From: a virus
IMG/VR virus record: IMGVR_UViG_3300017991_000398
Location: 1 to 23,440 of that record
Strand: one strand, 5' to 3'
DNA length: 23,440 nucleotides
The notes beneath the pieces are model-generated. The model worked only from the letters and a program-made list of their open reading frames with translations, did no database searches and was not told where the DNA came from. Below are positions 1 to 5,662 of this stretch, piece by piece (the stretch's first letter is position 1; each line of letters begins with the position of its first letter). The position numbers and the translations under genes were made by a program.

Positions 1-143
1 AGATAGGCACGGTCGCGCGGGCGAACGGTCAGACCATCGCGGCAGGATAAGGCCGGATTCGGCCGAGCCGGTCGCGTGGTCCGTGGTCCGATTGTGCGTG
101 TAAGTGCCTGTCATAGATACGTTTCTGGTCTCTGAGGTTCAAT

Positions 144-172
144 GAGACGGCCCCGGTACTGTGGAATATAAT
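144..172 (+). promoter_or_regulatory. Sigma70-type promoter for the plus-strand DUF5681 gene
   Basis: A perfect TATAAT lies at 167-172. The hexamer 17 bp upstream (144-149, GAGACG) matches the -35 consensus at only three of six bases, so the promoter may need an activator or be weak. Transcription would start near 179, leaving a leader of about 24 nt before the AAGGGG ribosome site (191-196) and ATG 203. The -10 is buried in an inverted repeat, which suggests repression. Confidence 0.5.
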
Positions 173-179
173 CTACAGT
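158..179. promoter_or_regulatory. Operator-like inverted repeat, copy 1
   Basis: ACTGTGGA-N6-TCTACAGT, an 8-bp inverted repeat with one mismatch. The perfect -10 hexamer at 167-172 starts inside its spacer and ends in its right arm, so a bound protein would block RNA polymerase. The same TGTGGA-N6-TCTACAGT pattern recurs at 212-231 and 2178-2197 with different spacers. That fits a protein-binding site better than a recombination core, which would keep the spacer. The regulator is not identifiable from this window. Confidence 0.6.
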
Positions 180-202
180 TTCGGCTCGTCAAGGGGCAGG
201 GC

Positions 203-832
203 ATGAGGAAGTGTGGATTTTTTTCTACAGTCCGATATCATGGGGGCATGGCCACGGAAGGCGATCAGGACGGCTACCTCATGCCGGAGGTTGGCGAAGC
301 CGAGCAAGCTCGACGGCGTGCCGCGCGGGAGCGCTCCCTGTCGAACCTCAAGCCTTTCGAGCCTGGGCAGTCCGGGAATCCAGCAGGCCGCCGGACAGCA
401 GGCGCGACCGTCACGGAAGAGCTACACAGGCTCATGCACGTGCGTGCCGATGGTCCGGCCTTCACGCTGGCCGAGATCAAGGTGATAGCTGAGGATCCAG
501 GGCAGGGCGTGGCCACGGTCGTGGCGGCGCGTCAAATCCTCGCCGCGTGCCAGGATGGCGAGCGCTTCTCCGTTGACCGCCTGGGCATCGCGCGGAAGAC
601 CGGCACGGATCCCGAGCCGGGCAGGGCGGCCGACCGCATCATGGATCGCACGGAAGGCAAGCCCATCGCGCGGCTGGCCGTGGCGAACGTGCGGGATCCT
701 GCTGAGATCCAGGACGAGCTCGCTGCACTCCTCCAGGCTGAGCCTGGGCTCGCTCGTCAGCTCGTCCAGCTCATGCCGGAGTACGCCCTGGCGGCGGCTG
801 AGCATGACGAAGCCGGGAAGACTACAGACTGA
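203..832 (+). CDS. DUF5681-type phage protein, possible small terminase-like subunit
   Basis: 209 aa, the only credible plus-strand gene in the window. With ATG 203 as start, the DUF5681 signature (FEPGQSGNPAGR) lies at about residues 52-63, and a RIMDRTEGKP motif that often follows in this family is in the second half. DUF5681 proteins occur in phages and integrated elements, sometimes next to terminase genes, and are suspected DNA-binding or small-terminase-like proteins; the function is not settled. I chose ATG 203 because AAGGGG sits 6 nt upstream and the predicted transcription start is near 179. GTG 161 would lie upstream of that start. ATG 248 is possible but has a poor ribosome site. 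The gene points towards the minus-strand late genes, which is odd for a packaging subunit and leaves a regulatory role open. Confidence 0.65.
   Translation: MRKCGFFSTVRYHGGMATEGDQDGYLMPEVGEAEQARRRAARERSLSNLKPFEPGQSGNPAGRRTAGATVTEELHRLMHVRADGPAFTLAEIKVIAEDPGQGVATVVAARQILAACQDGERFSVDRLGIARKTGTDPEPGRAADRIMDRTEGKPIARLAVANVRDPAEIQDELAALLQAEPGLARQLVQLMPEYALAAAEHDEAGKTTD
212..231. promoter_or_regulatory. Operator-like inverted repeat, copy 2
   Basis: TGTGGA-N6-TCTACAGT with an all-T spacer, 46 bp centre-to-centre spacing downstream of copy 1 judged by coordinates. It lies just inside the reading frame that begins at ATG 203. Two sites flanking a promoter and start region are typical of a repressor that binds cooperatively, though that is inference. 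Confidence 0.5.
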
Positions 833-866
833 ACCGGGCAGCGTACCGTAGGCCACGGCGGCCAAT

Positions 867-896
867 CTGGGCAGACTATGGTGATAATCTGCCCAG
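867..896. repeat. 9-bp inverted repeat downstream of the DUF5681 gene
   Basis: CTGGGCAGA (867-875) and TCTGCCCAG (888-896) are perfect complements separated by a 12-nt loop. It begins 35 bp after the stop codon. It could be a terminator, but no T-tract follows on either strand, so factor-dependent termination, a protein site or an RNA-stabilising hairpin are equally possible. Confidence 0.5.
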
Positions 897-1253
897 CCTC
901 ACCGGCTGCCGACGGCGGCCCGTGTTCGCTGTCTGTCAGGGTCCGGCGGGCCGGTCGGGCATGGTCCGGCGGTTTCGACAGGCCGCGGCCGCGCGTGCGG
1001 ACGGGGGGGGAGCCCCCCTCGGCGGAAGCCGCTGCTCCTCCACGTAGCCGACCTCTATTCCAGCCGCTCCAGGATCCCGAACCTGTTAGGGTGTAGTTCG
1101 GATGTTTGTTAGGGTCTCGCGACCGCTCACCCGAACGGACGCCTGACCTGGGACACATATGTGTCCCCGTGGGACACATGTTTTGGGCACTAGACGCGCA
1201 TGTGTCCCAAGCCTAAGTCACTGTCATATAAGAAGTTACACCCTATTTTCATG

Positions 1254-1359
1254 CGTCTGGGACACATGGGACACATCTTCTACGGCGATAGTGCTTAATC
1301 GGGGGGCGGGGGGGAGTGCCCGGCATTAAAGGAAACAATCGCCCCATGTGTCCCAGACG
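1254..1359. repeat. 17-bp perfect inverted repeat
   Basis: CGTCTGGGACACATGGG at 1254-1270 has its exact complement at 1343-1359, with 72 bp between. Each arm contains one GGGACACAT copy, so the arms extend the short repeat by shared flanks. The enclosed DNA holds the long G-run and TTAAT/ATTAA segments that are also complementary, so a large cruciform could form. Confidence 0.65.
1301..1314 (+). other. G-run with quadruplex potential
   Basis: Six G, one C, seven G in a row, enough for four GGG tracts with very short loops. It is centred between the arms of the 1254-1359 inverted repeat. Quadruplex formation is inferred from the base pattern only. Confidence 0.4.
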
Positions 1360-1517
1360 GACGAGAATCGAGCGGAAGATCTCGCGGGGCGTGGGGTTGC
1401 GCACAAGTGCCTGGAAGCGCGCATGTGTCCCCACGTGGCGGCCCTGTGAGCCGCGAGCGCATCGCCTCCGGCGAGCCGATCGTGCCCTAGAGCAGCGCCA
1501 AGGCCGTACCCTAACAG

Positions 1518-1544
1518 AAAAGCCCGCCACGTCGGCGGGCTTTT
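1518..1544. terminator. Bidirectional intrinsic terminator after the Tad1-like gene
   Basis: AAAAGCCCGCC (1518-1528) and GGCGGGCTTTT (1534-1544) pair perfectly around a 5-nt loop. The arm ends supply a T-tract on both strands. On the minus strand it lies about 50 nt past the stop codon of the Tad1-like gene and would end the late transcript; on the plus strand it would stop transcription entering from the DUF5681 side. Confidence 0.85.
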
Positions 1545-1592
1545 GATCGGGATCTGGTAGGGTACTCCAGACCGTCTCGTTATCGGTGGATG

Positions 1593-2144
1593 TTAGGGTG
1601 CGTGTTGCCCCTCGACGCCGCGAGACGTCCGCTCGCGGGTCCGCTCATGGAGCGCGGTCATGGCCGCGTCCACGTCCATGATGGCGCCCTGGAGCCGCTG
1701 ATAGGCGTCCTCGTTCGCCTGACACGGGAACTCGCCGCCCTGGAAGCCCTCCAGGCGGTCCAGGACGATCGCGAGCAGCACTTCGTTCGTCAGGCCATTG
1801 ACGCCCTGCTCGCCGATCGGGCCGTCCTGGAAGACGAGCAGATGCTCTCTCTCCGTGCCTTCGTTGTCCTTGAACCTTGCCCGGTACACGGTCGAGGCGC
1901 CGCCACGGCCCGGCGGCATCATGGCCTCCAGGGTGATGTGATTCTTGAGCCCGCCGATCAGGTGCTTCTCGATGAGCCTGGGCTGGGGCGCGGCGGTACC
2001 CGTGGTGTGCACGGCCGTGCCGCTCTCGCCCTGGCCGGGCTGCTCGCCATTCGGGCCTGGAGTCGTCGCCGGGGCTTGCTCGGGTGGCGCCTGGGCGCCG
2101 TCGGTCGCCGCGACGGGTGGCGGTGATTCGTGCTCGGAATCCAT
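1593..2144 (-). CDS. Tad1-like (Acb2/Tad1 domain) putative anti-Thoeris/anti-CBASS sponge
   Basis: 183 aa. Residues 1-55 are Pro/Ala/Gly-rich and probably disordered. Residues about 57-109 look like beta strands. Residues 105-180 carry the pattern I recognise from Tad1-type phage proteins: FQDGP, GVNGLTNE, a DRLEGFQ-G-F-C-N block, then RTRER and RGVEG. Tad1 binds and sequesters cyclic ADP-ribose signals made by Thoeris TIR proteins, and some relatives bind CBASS nucleotides. The ligand residues I recall for cbTad1 (Phe82, Asn92, Arg109, Arg113) map to Phe134, Asn144, Arg168 and Arg172. The Phe-Asn and Arg-Arg spacings fit, but Asn to Arg is 24 residues instead of 17, a one-heptad insertion. 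AGGAG lies about 8 nt before ATG 2144. It is the last gene of the late block, unusual for anti-defence. Family assignment is from memory of motifs, not a search. Confidence 0.65.
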   Translation of the reverse strand: MDSEHESPPPVAATDGAQAPPEQAPATTPGPNGEQPGQGESGTAVHTTGTAAPQPRLIEKHLIGGLKNHITLEAMMPPGRGGASTVYRARFKDNEGTEREHLLVFQDGPIGEQGVNGLTNEVLLAIVLDRLEGFQGGEFPCQANEDAYQRLQGAIMDVDAAMTALHERTRERTSRGVEGQHAP

Positions 2145-2177
2145 GATCGTCTCCTGTGCTGTGGCCTCTCGGCCGGT

Positions 2178-2197
2178 TGTGGATCGAAGTCTACAGT
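2178..2197. promoter_or_regulatory. Operator-like inverted repeat, copy 3
   Basis: TGTGGA-N6-TCTACAGT, the same site as at 160-179 and 212-231, located 33 bp upstream of the start codon of the Tad1-like gene. No clear -10/-35 pair is seen around it on the minus strand, so it may act as a roadblock or control a non-canonical promoter. Confidence 0.5.
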
Positions 2198-2200
2198 AGA

Positions 2201-2218
2201 ACCTTCCGGCCGGAAGGT
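2201..2218. repeat. 18-bp perfect palindrome after the 173-aa gene
   Basis: ACCTTCCGG followed directly by its complement CCGGAAGGT, starting one base past the stop codon on the minus strand. It can fold as a 7-bp stem with a CCGG loop. No T-tract follows, so it is either a weak terminator, an RNA-end stabiliser, or a dimeric protein site adjacent to operator copy 3. Confidence 0.5.
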
Positions 2219-2219
2219 G

Positions 2220-2741
2220 TCAAATCACCTTGCCCTCGACGGCGCAGAGCTCGGGATTCGTCCCGGCGGCGGCCGTCTTCACGCCGACGATAACCTGATC
2301 GCAGCCGTCCAGGTCGAAGCTGTTCGCATCCTCGTCAACGTCGCTGAACTTGTCGGTGCCGTCCTCCACGTCGGTGGCCGCATCGCTCAGCGTCAGGTCG
2401 ATGTTCCCAGACTTGTTGCGCAAACGCTGCCAGCCGCCATCATCGGAGTGCCGGCCGAAGACCTGGACGACGGGATCGGTGGTGAGCGTGTCGCCGTCGT
2501 CGTAGCGCAGGCGCAGGCGCAGGACCGTGCCCGCTTTGATCTTCTTGAGGATGTGCGCGCCCGCGTCCGTGATCTGCGTGTCGGGGTTGGTGATGTCGGA
2601 CCCGGCGTTGTCGGCCGCATCCACGCTGCCCTCGTCGCGTAGGTCAACCCAATCCGACGCGATGTTGGACGGGCAGACGACGCGCGAGAGATCGAGCCTG
2701 CGGAAGAGCTCGCTTCCGTCGAGTGCTGCTCCAAGTGCCAT
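2220..2741 (-). CDS. Hypothetical acidic protein, 173 aa, probably virion or head-associated
   Basis: I do not recognise the family. The protein is Asp-rich, with DDGD and several D-rich turns, alternating short hydrophobic strands (VLRLRLRY, VVQVFGRH, QVIVGVK) and no transmembrane segment or long helix, so an all-beta fold is likely. This composition is common in phage decoration or fibre-type structural proteins, but that is inference. The start ATG 2741 has AAGGAG about 8 nt upstream and begins 12 nt after the Bbp19-like gene, so the two are co-transcribed. It is followed by an 18-bp palindrome and an operator-like site, then the Tad1-like gene. Confidence 0.7.
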   Translation of the reverse strand: MALGAALDGSELFRRLDLSRVVCPSNIASDWVDLRDEGSVDAADNAGSDITNPDTQITDAGAHILKKIKAGTVLRLRLRYDDGDTLTTDPVVQVFGRHSDDGGWQRLRNKSGNIDLTLSDAATDVEDGTDKFSDVDEDANSFDLDGCDQVIVGVKTAAAGTNPELCAVEGKVI

Positions 2742-2753
2742 GTGCGGTGCTCC

Positions 2754-3080
2754 TTAGACTTGCGAGTAGTGGCGAAGCGGCTCGATCTGCTCGCGCCGAG
2801 CGAGCTGCGCGTACTCGATGAGCTCCTCGGCGCTCATCCCGGCACGCTGGCATTCGCCGATGATGAAGAGCACGACGCTGCGTGCTCCTTCGTTGAAGTG
2901 AACCGTCTCGGGGGGCTGCCCCGGCTGGAGGGTCGGGGAGAAAACGTGGTACTGCCCCATCAGCTCGGCGAGCACGGATTTACCGTCCTCGGATGAGAAG
3001 AGTCGGGCGTACTTCTGGCGCATCGCATCACGCTGGGCGTGCTGCTTGCGGATCGCGTCGTCGGCCGGGTGGTGTTCCAT
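2754..3080 (-). CDS. Bbp19-like phage protein
   Basis: 108 aa. Residues 25-48 (ARLFSSEDGKSVLAELMGQY) and 62-75 (FNEGARSVVLFI) match the pattern of the Bbp19 family named after Bordetella phage BPP-1: an aromatic segment, a DG turn, a helix, then an NEG-R-VVL helix. The function is unknown, but members usually sit beside portal and head genes, as here. The protein is mostly helical and has no signal peptide. It starts 11 nt after the portal stop codon with AGGA about 9 nt before the ATG, so translation is probably coupled to the portal. Relation to the family is recognised by eye. Confidence 0.7.
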   Translation of the reverse strand: MEHHPADDAIRKQHAQRDAMRQKYARLFSSEDGKSVLAELMGQYHVFSPTLQPGQPPETVHFNEGARSVVLFIIGECQRAGMSAEELIEYAQLARREQIEPLRHYSQV

Positions 3081-3091
3081 CGGTCAAGTCC

Positions 3092-4702
3092 TCATGCGGC
3101 GGGCGCGCCGATCTTGTCGATCGCCGTCGCCGCGTCCTTCGCGGCAGCGGCCGCGTCTCGGGCATCGAGAAGCGTCTGCTCTGTGGCGGCCTTCTCCTGC
3201 CTCTGGCGCCGAATCTCCTGGACCATGCGGAGCGGGGTGAGGGTCTTGGGGTCGGTCCCGTGCATCCCGAAGATCGCGCGGAAGGTGTAGTCCGCGTCCA
3301 GGTTGTCCAGCACTTCCGGCCGTGCCTGGGCGATGACCGCGATGTCGGCGAGTGCCGACCGGATCGAAACCGTCTCGTTGGCGCGCATCGACTGCGCGAG
3401 CGGCGACGTGTATTGGGGCTCGATCCGTCGGCCGACGAGCTGCTCCGGCGGGGTCGGGAACTTTCCGTGCCGGAGCATCCAATGGAAGACTCGCGAGATC
3501 AGCGGCGTCAACCACTCGGCGTAAAGGCGCGCGAGCACGGGCGACGCCTGGAGCAAGCCCTGTTGGCGCCGGGTGATGATCTCCTCGGCCGTCATGCGAT
3601 CCCGCTCGGGGAGCTTGAGGCGATCGAGGAAGAAGATCTTCTCCACGAACTGCTGGAAAGCCTGCACGAACTCGAAGCCGATCGGGGCGTTGATCCCGGT
3701 CTGCACCGGCGTGACGCGATTGTGGTCGCCGCCCTTGTAGTAGATCAGCGAGCCCGGCGCCGTGCGGATCGGGCCTTCCACTCCGGCGGGCACGTTGAGC
3801 GGCGGCCGGAGTGCCAGCTCGCCGGAGACCAGCAAGTCGTACATCATCACGTTGAGGGTCTTCACGGCGTCGATCGCGTGCATGCCCGGCCCGCGCCCGT
3901 AGTTCTCGCCGGGCGCCTTGCTCCAGCGGACGATGAGCATCGGCCAGCGATCGAAGCCGCCCTCGCTGAGCACGGCCGCCTCCTTCTGGAGCACGTAGAC
4001 ACTGGCGATCGGCTTGTTGATCCCCGTGCGGCGCGACGGGTCGTAGCTCTCGCGCCGATAGATCGCGTGCACGATGCCGAACTTCCGCGCCGCCTGCTTC
4101 GGGTCGCCCGCCGCGCGCTTCACGTCCACGGGCAGCTCGGCCTTGGGCCAGCGTCGGGCGATCTCGTCGGCGCGGAGCTCGAAGGCGCGGTACGCCTGCT
4201 GGATCGTGCCGTCGTCGTCCTCGACGAAGTAGAGCTCGCTCAGCGGGTTGCCGACGAAGCGCAGATTCGTGGCCTTCTCCACGATCCGCACGCCGCCCGT
4301 GCCGAAGCCGCACAGATCCAGGTAGAGCTCGGAGCTCGCCATCGGAAAGCCGGTTGCCGGTGAGGCGAGGTAGGTAAGCATGCGCGTCGTGCACTCGTAG
4401 AGAAAGGCGTTGACCTGCTGGTCCCTGTCCTCCAGCTCCGGCGACCAGAGCAGGAACCAGCGCGTAGCCGGGTTGTTCAAGAGACCATGTACCGCAGCGG
4501 CGAGCGACTCGTTTGCGTCTACGGCCGTCGGATCGTAGATCTGCCTGCGCCGCCGTGCGCCGGGAGTCCGTTTGACGGTAAAGTCGCGGGTCGGCACGAT
4601 CAGATCCGCAACGTCCTGCCAGTGGGAATCCCAATTCGACCTGTCAGTCCGTGCGCTGTCGAATCGGTTGAGGATCATCTGTCCGAGTGGCTTCGTAGGC
4701 AT
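3092..4702 (-). CDS. Portal protein, T7 gp8-type head-to-tail connector
   Basis: 536 aa, the same length as T7 gp8. Portals of this class form the dodecameric ring at the capsid vertex through which DNA is packaged and ejected and to which the adaptor ring binds. Recognisable pieces are the N-terminal W-D-V-A-DLIVPTRDF segment (about residues 24-42), the SLAAAVHGLLNNPATRWF helix region (about 66-84), a SSELYLDLCGFGTGG segment and the RDRMTAEEI motif in the clip/stem region. The C-terminus is Ala/Lys-rich and probably disordered. The start ATG 4702 has GGAAGG upstream. In T7 the portal precedes the scaffold and capsid genes; here it lies downstream of the large terminase and behind an unrecognised 203-aa gene, with Bbp19-like and 173-aa genes after it. 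Confidence 0.93.
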   Translation of the reverse strand: MPTKPLGQMILNRFDSARTDRSNWDSHWQDVADLIVPTRDFTVKRTPGARRRRQIYDPTAVDANESLAAAVHGLLNNPATRWFLLWSPELEDRDQQVNAFLYECTTRMLTYLASPATGFPMASSELYLDLCGFGTGGVRIVEKATNLRFVGNPLSELYFVEDDDGTIQQAYRAFELRADEIARRWPKAELPVDVKRAAGDPKQAARKFGIVHAIYRRESYDPSRRTGINKPIASVYVLQKEAAVLSEGGFDRWPMLIVRWSKAPGENYGRGPGMHAIDAVKTLNVMMYDLLVSGELALRPPLNVPAGVEGPIRTAPGSLIYYKGGDHNRVTPVQTGINAPIGFEFVQAFQQFVEKIFFLDRLKLPERDRMTAEEIITRRQQGLLQASPVLARLYAEWLTPLISRVFHWMLRHGKFPTPPEQLVGRRIEPQYTSPLAQSMRANETVSIRSALADIAVIAQARPEVLDNLDADYTFRAIFGMHGTDPKTLTPLRMVQEIRRQRQEKAATEQTLLDARDAAAAAKDAATAIDKIGAPAA

Positions 4703-4756
4703 GATGTCACCCTTCCGCTGGGTACATGGTCAAGAGCTCAACGCGGGAGCGGGCCG

Positions 4757-5368
4757 CTACTTCGGCGCGCCCGCCTCCTTCTCGGCCTTCTTGAGCTCGG
4801 CGATGGCATTGATCTGCCGCTCCAGGATGCCGCCCTTCTGCGGGTCCGTGCCCTTGGCGAACTGGAGGGCCGTTGCCAGATCCGCGGCCGAGACGGTCTT
4901 GCCCCGGATCGCGTCGCGGAGCGTCTCATAGGTCTTGAGACTACGCCCCTTGAAGTAGCCGAGCGCCTCGTTCACCATGCGAGCCTCGGGCATCGCCACG
5001 GGCAGCACGTGATCGACGTACCCCTCCAGCGACCGGCCGATGCGGCGCAGGAGGTAGTCGAGCAGCTTCTTCGGCGTGTTGTGCTTCGCGAACACGTCGG
5101 GGTTGAAGTCGATGTCCAGGCGATCGCAGAGCGTGGCCTGGAAGTTCCGCTCGTCGGGCAGCACGTCGTCGGGGCCGAAGTCGGCGCCGGGGATCGTGTC
5201 GAGGAGAGACTGCTCGATGATGAGCGAGACGGTCTTGCCGGGCGTGTCGATCGACAGGCTCAGTGTGGTGGCGTCCATCGGGATCGGCGCGGGCGCCTGG
5301 GTGTCGGGCGGCGCGTCGCTGGGTTCCGTCTTCGGCGCGTCGTCCTTCGCGGGCTTTGGGCTTGCCAT
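4757..5368 (-). CDS. Unrecognised 203-aa protein upstream of the portal
   Basis: No family is recognised with confidence. Residues 1-33 are Pro/Ala/Asp/Lys-rich and probably disordered. A central part (about 35-125) has mixed strands and helices, including a KKLLDYLLRRIGRSLEGYVDHVLP helix region. The C-terminal 25 residues are a charged helix ending in AELKKAEKEAGAPK. Position next to the portal and the charged helical end would allow a scaffold or head-assembly role, but in T7 the scaffold follows the portal rather than preceding it. ATG 5368 is preceded by CAGGAGA about 9 nt upstream; the same GCACAGGAGAC string precedes the Tad1-like gene. A terminator (5404-5422) separates it from the gene before. 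Confidence 0.7.
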   Translation of the reverse strand: MASPKPAKDDAPKTEPSDAPPDTQAPAPIPMDATTLSLSIDTPGKTVSLIIEQSLLDTIPGADFGPDDVLPDERNFQATLCDRLDIDFNPDVFAKHNTPKKLLDYLLRRIGRSLEGYVDHVLPVAMPEARMVNEALGYFKGRSLKTYETLRDAIRGKTVSAADLATALQFAKGTDPQKGGILERQINAIAELKKAEKEAGAPK

Positions 5369-5390
5369 GATGCAAGTCTCCTGTGCAGGG

Positions 5391-5422
5391 TGAGAAAAGA
5401 AAACGTCGGCGCGGTGCCGACG
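5391..5422 (-). terminator. Intrinsic terminator after the 72-aa gene
   Basis: CGTCGGC (5404-5410) pairs with GCCGACG (5416-5422) around a 5-nt loop. On the minus strand the stem is followed by TTTTCTTTTC. It starts 5 nt past the stop of the 72-aa gene and ends about 25 nt before the start of the 203-aa gene, leaving little room for a promoter, so partial read-through is expected. Confidence 0.8.
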
Positions 5423-5427
5423 CGGGG

Positions 5428-5646
5428 TTACTGGCCGAGCAGTGTGCGCCGGTTCGGAGCGGCGCCGGTGCTGCCGCCGAGCAGCGTGGACGCGCGGCCG
5501 CGCTGACGACGTGCCGAGCGCCGAGCCTGGGCGGCGGCCTGGGCTTCGGAGCGCGGGTCGGTCGGCGTGGTGGGCACGTCGGGCGTGGGTGGGGGAGCGG
5601 GGTACGACGGCGCGCTTCTGACGCCGAGTAAGCCTCCGATATTCAT
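5428..5646 (-). CDS. Small phage protein with RGRASTLLGG motif, 72 aa
   Basis: 72 aa from ATG 5646, which has AAGGAG 7 nt upstream; a longer frame starting at 5709 would overlap the terminase and is unlikely. The N-terminus is MNIGGLLG, followed by a Pro/Thr-rich linker (about residues 12-32), an Ala/Arg/Gln-rich helix (about 34-50) and the RGRASTLLGG...RTLLG end. Small proteins with this ending recur in podovirus and related genomes near terminase or portal genes and are of unknown function. It starts 16 nt after the large terminase stop codon and is followed by an intrinsic terminator. Confidence 0.75.
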   Translation of the reverse strand: MNIGGLLGVRSAPSYPAPPPTPDVPTTPTDPRSEAQAAAQARRSARRQRGRASTLLGGSTGAAPNRRTLLGQ

Positions 5647-5662
5647 GGTGAGCTCCTTTTGC

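Larger units (their letters stand above)
1150..1431. repeat. Iteron-like cluster: eight GGGACACAT copies
   Basis: The exact 9-mer GGGACACAT occurs in direct orientation at 1150, 1171, 1259 and 1268. Its complement ATGTGTCCC starts at 1159, 1200, 1346 and 1423. The 1150 and 1159 copies form an 18-bp perfect palindrome, and the 1259 and 1268 copies are tandem. In the repeat orientation the preceding base is T in six copies and G in two. Such density in 282 bp is far beyond chance and resembles initiator- or repressor-binding arrays. Confidence 0.8.
833..1592. other. 760-bp noncoding island between convergent genes
   Basis: No convincing gene is found here. The open frames on both strands are short, rich in Arg/Pro/Ser, and lack a ribosome site or family resemblance. 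The stretch contains an inverted repeat (867-896), G-runs near 1003-1010 and 1301-1314, four TGTTAGGGT copies at its flanks, eight GGGACACAT copies (1150-1431), an AT-richer patch (about 1215-1250) and a strong hairpin (1518-1544). An origin of replication or a regulatory hub is the natural reading. Confidence 0.6.
1084..1599. repeat. TGTTAGGGT repeat family flanking the GGGACACAT cluster
   Basis: Exact copies of TGTTAGGGT lie at 1084-1092, 1107-1115 and 1591-1599 on the plus strand, and inverted at 1508-1516. A related TAGGGTGTA occurs at 1087-1095 and inverted at 1237-1245, and a partial TAGGGT near 1557. Two full copies lie left and two right of the GGGACACAT cluster, so the two families are nested. 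Confidence 0.6.

Noticed and set aside
1-157. Gene or RNA in the left edge
   Set aside because: No reading frame, tRNA-like fold or CRISPR repeat is evident; only a short GGCCG/CGGCC hairpin near 52-65 is seen.
158-179. LexA SOS box
   Set aside because: The half-sites look similar, but the CTGT-ACAG distance is 12, not 8 bases.
161-202. GTG 161 as start of the DUF5681 gene
   Set aside because: It lies upstream of the transcription start expected from the TATAAT at 167-172 and lacks a ribosome site.
158-231. Pair of tyrosine-recombinase core sites
   Set aside because: The six-base spacers differ between copies, so strand exchange between them would not be homologous.
1003-1016. G-run followed by C-run as a terminator
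   Set aside because: It is homopolymer pairing with almost no loop and no T-tract.
757-1179. 140-aa minus-strand frame across the noncoding island
   Set aside because: Low-complexity Arg/Pro/Ser-rich product that overlaps the DUF5681 gene end and reads through the repeat copies (MCP).
1249-1546. Two short frames (93 aa minus, 76 aa plus) across the repeats and terminator
   Set aside because: Both are strongly basic, overlap the GGGACACAT copies and the terminator, and lack ribosome sites.
2993-4363. 456-aa plus-strand frame
   Set aside because: Antisense shadow of the portal gene, typical of GC-rich DNA.
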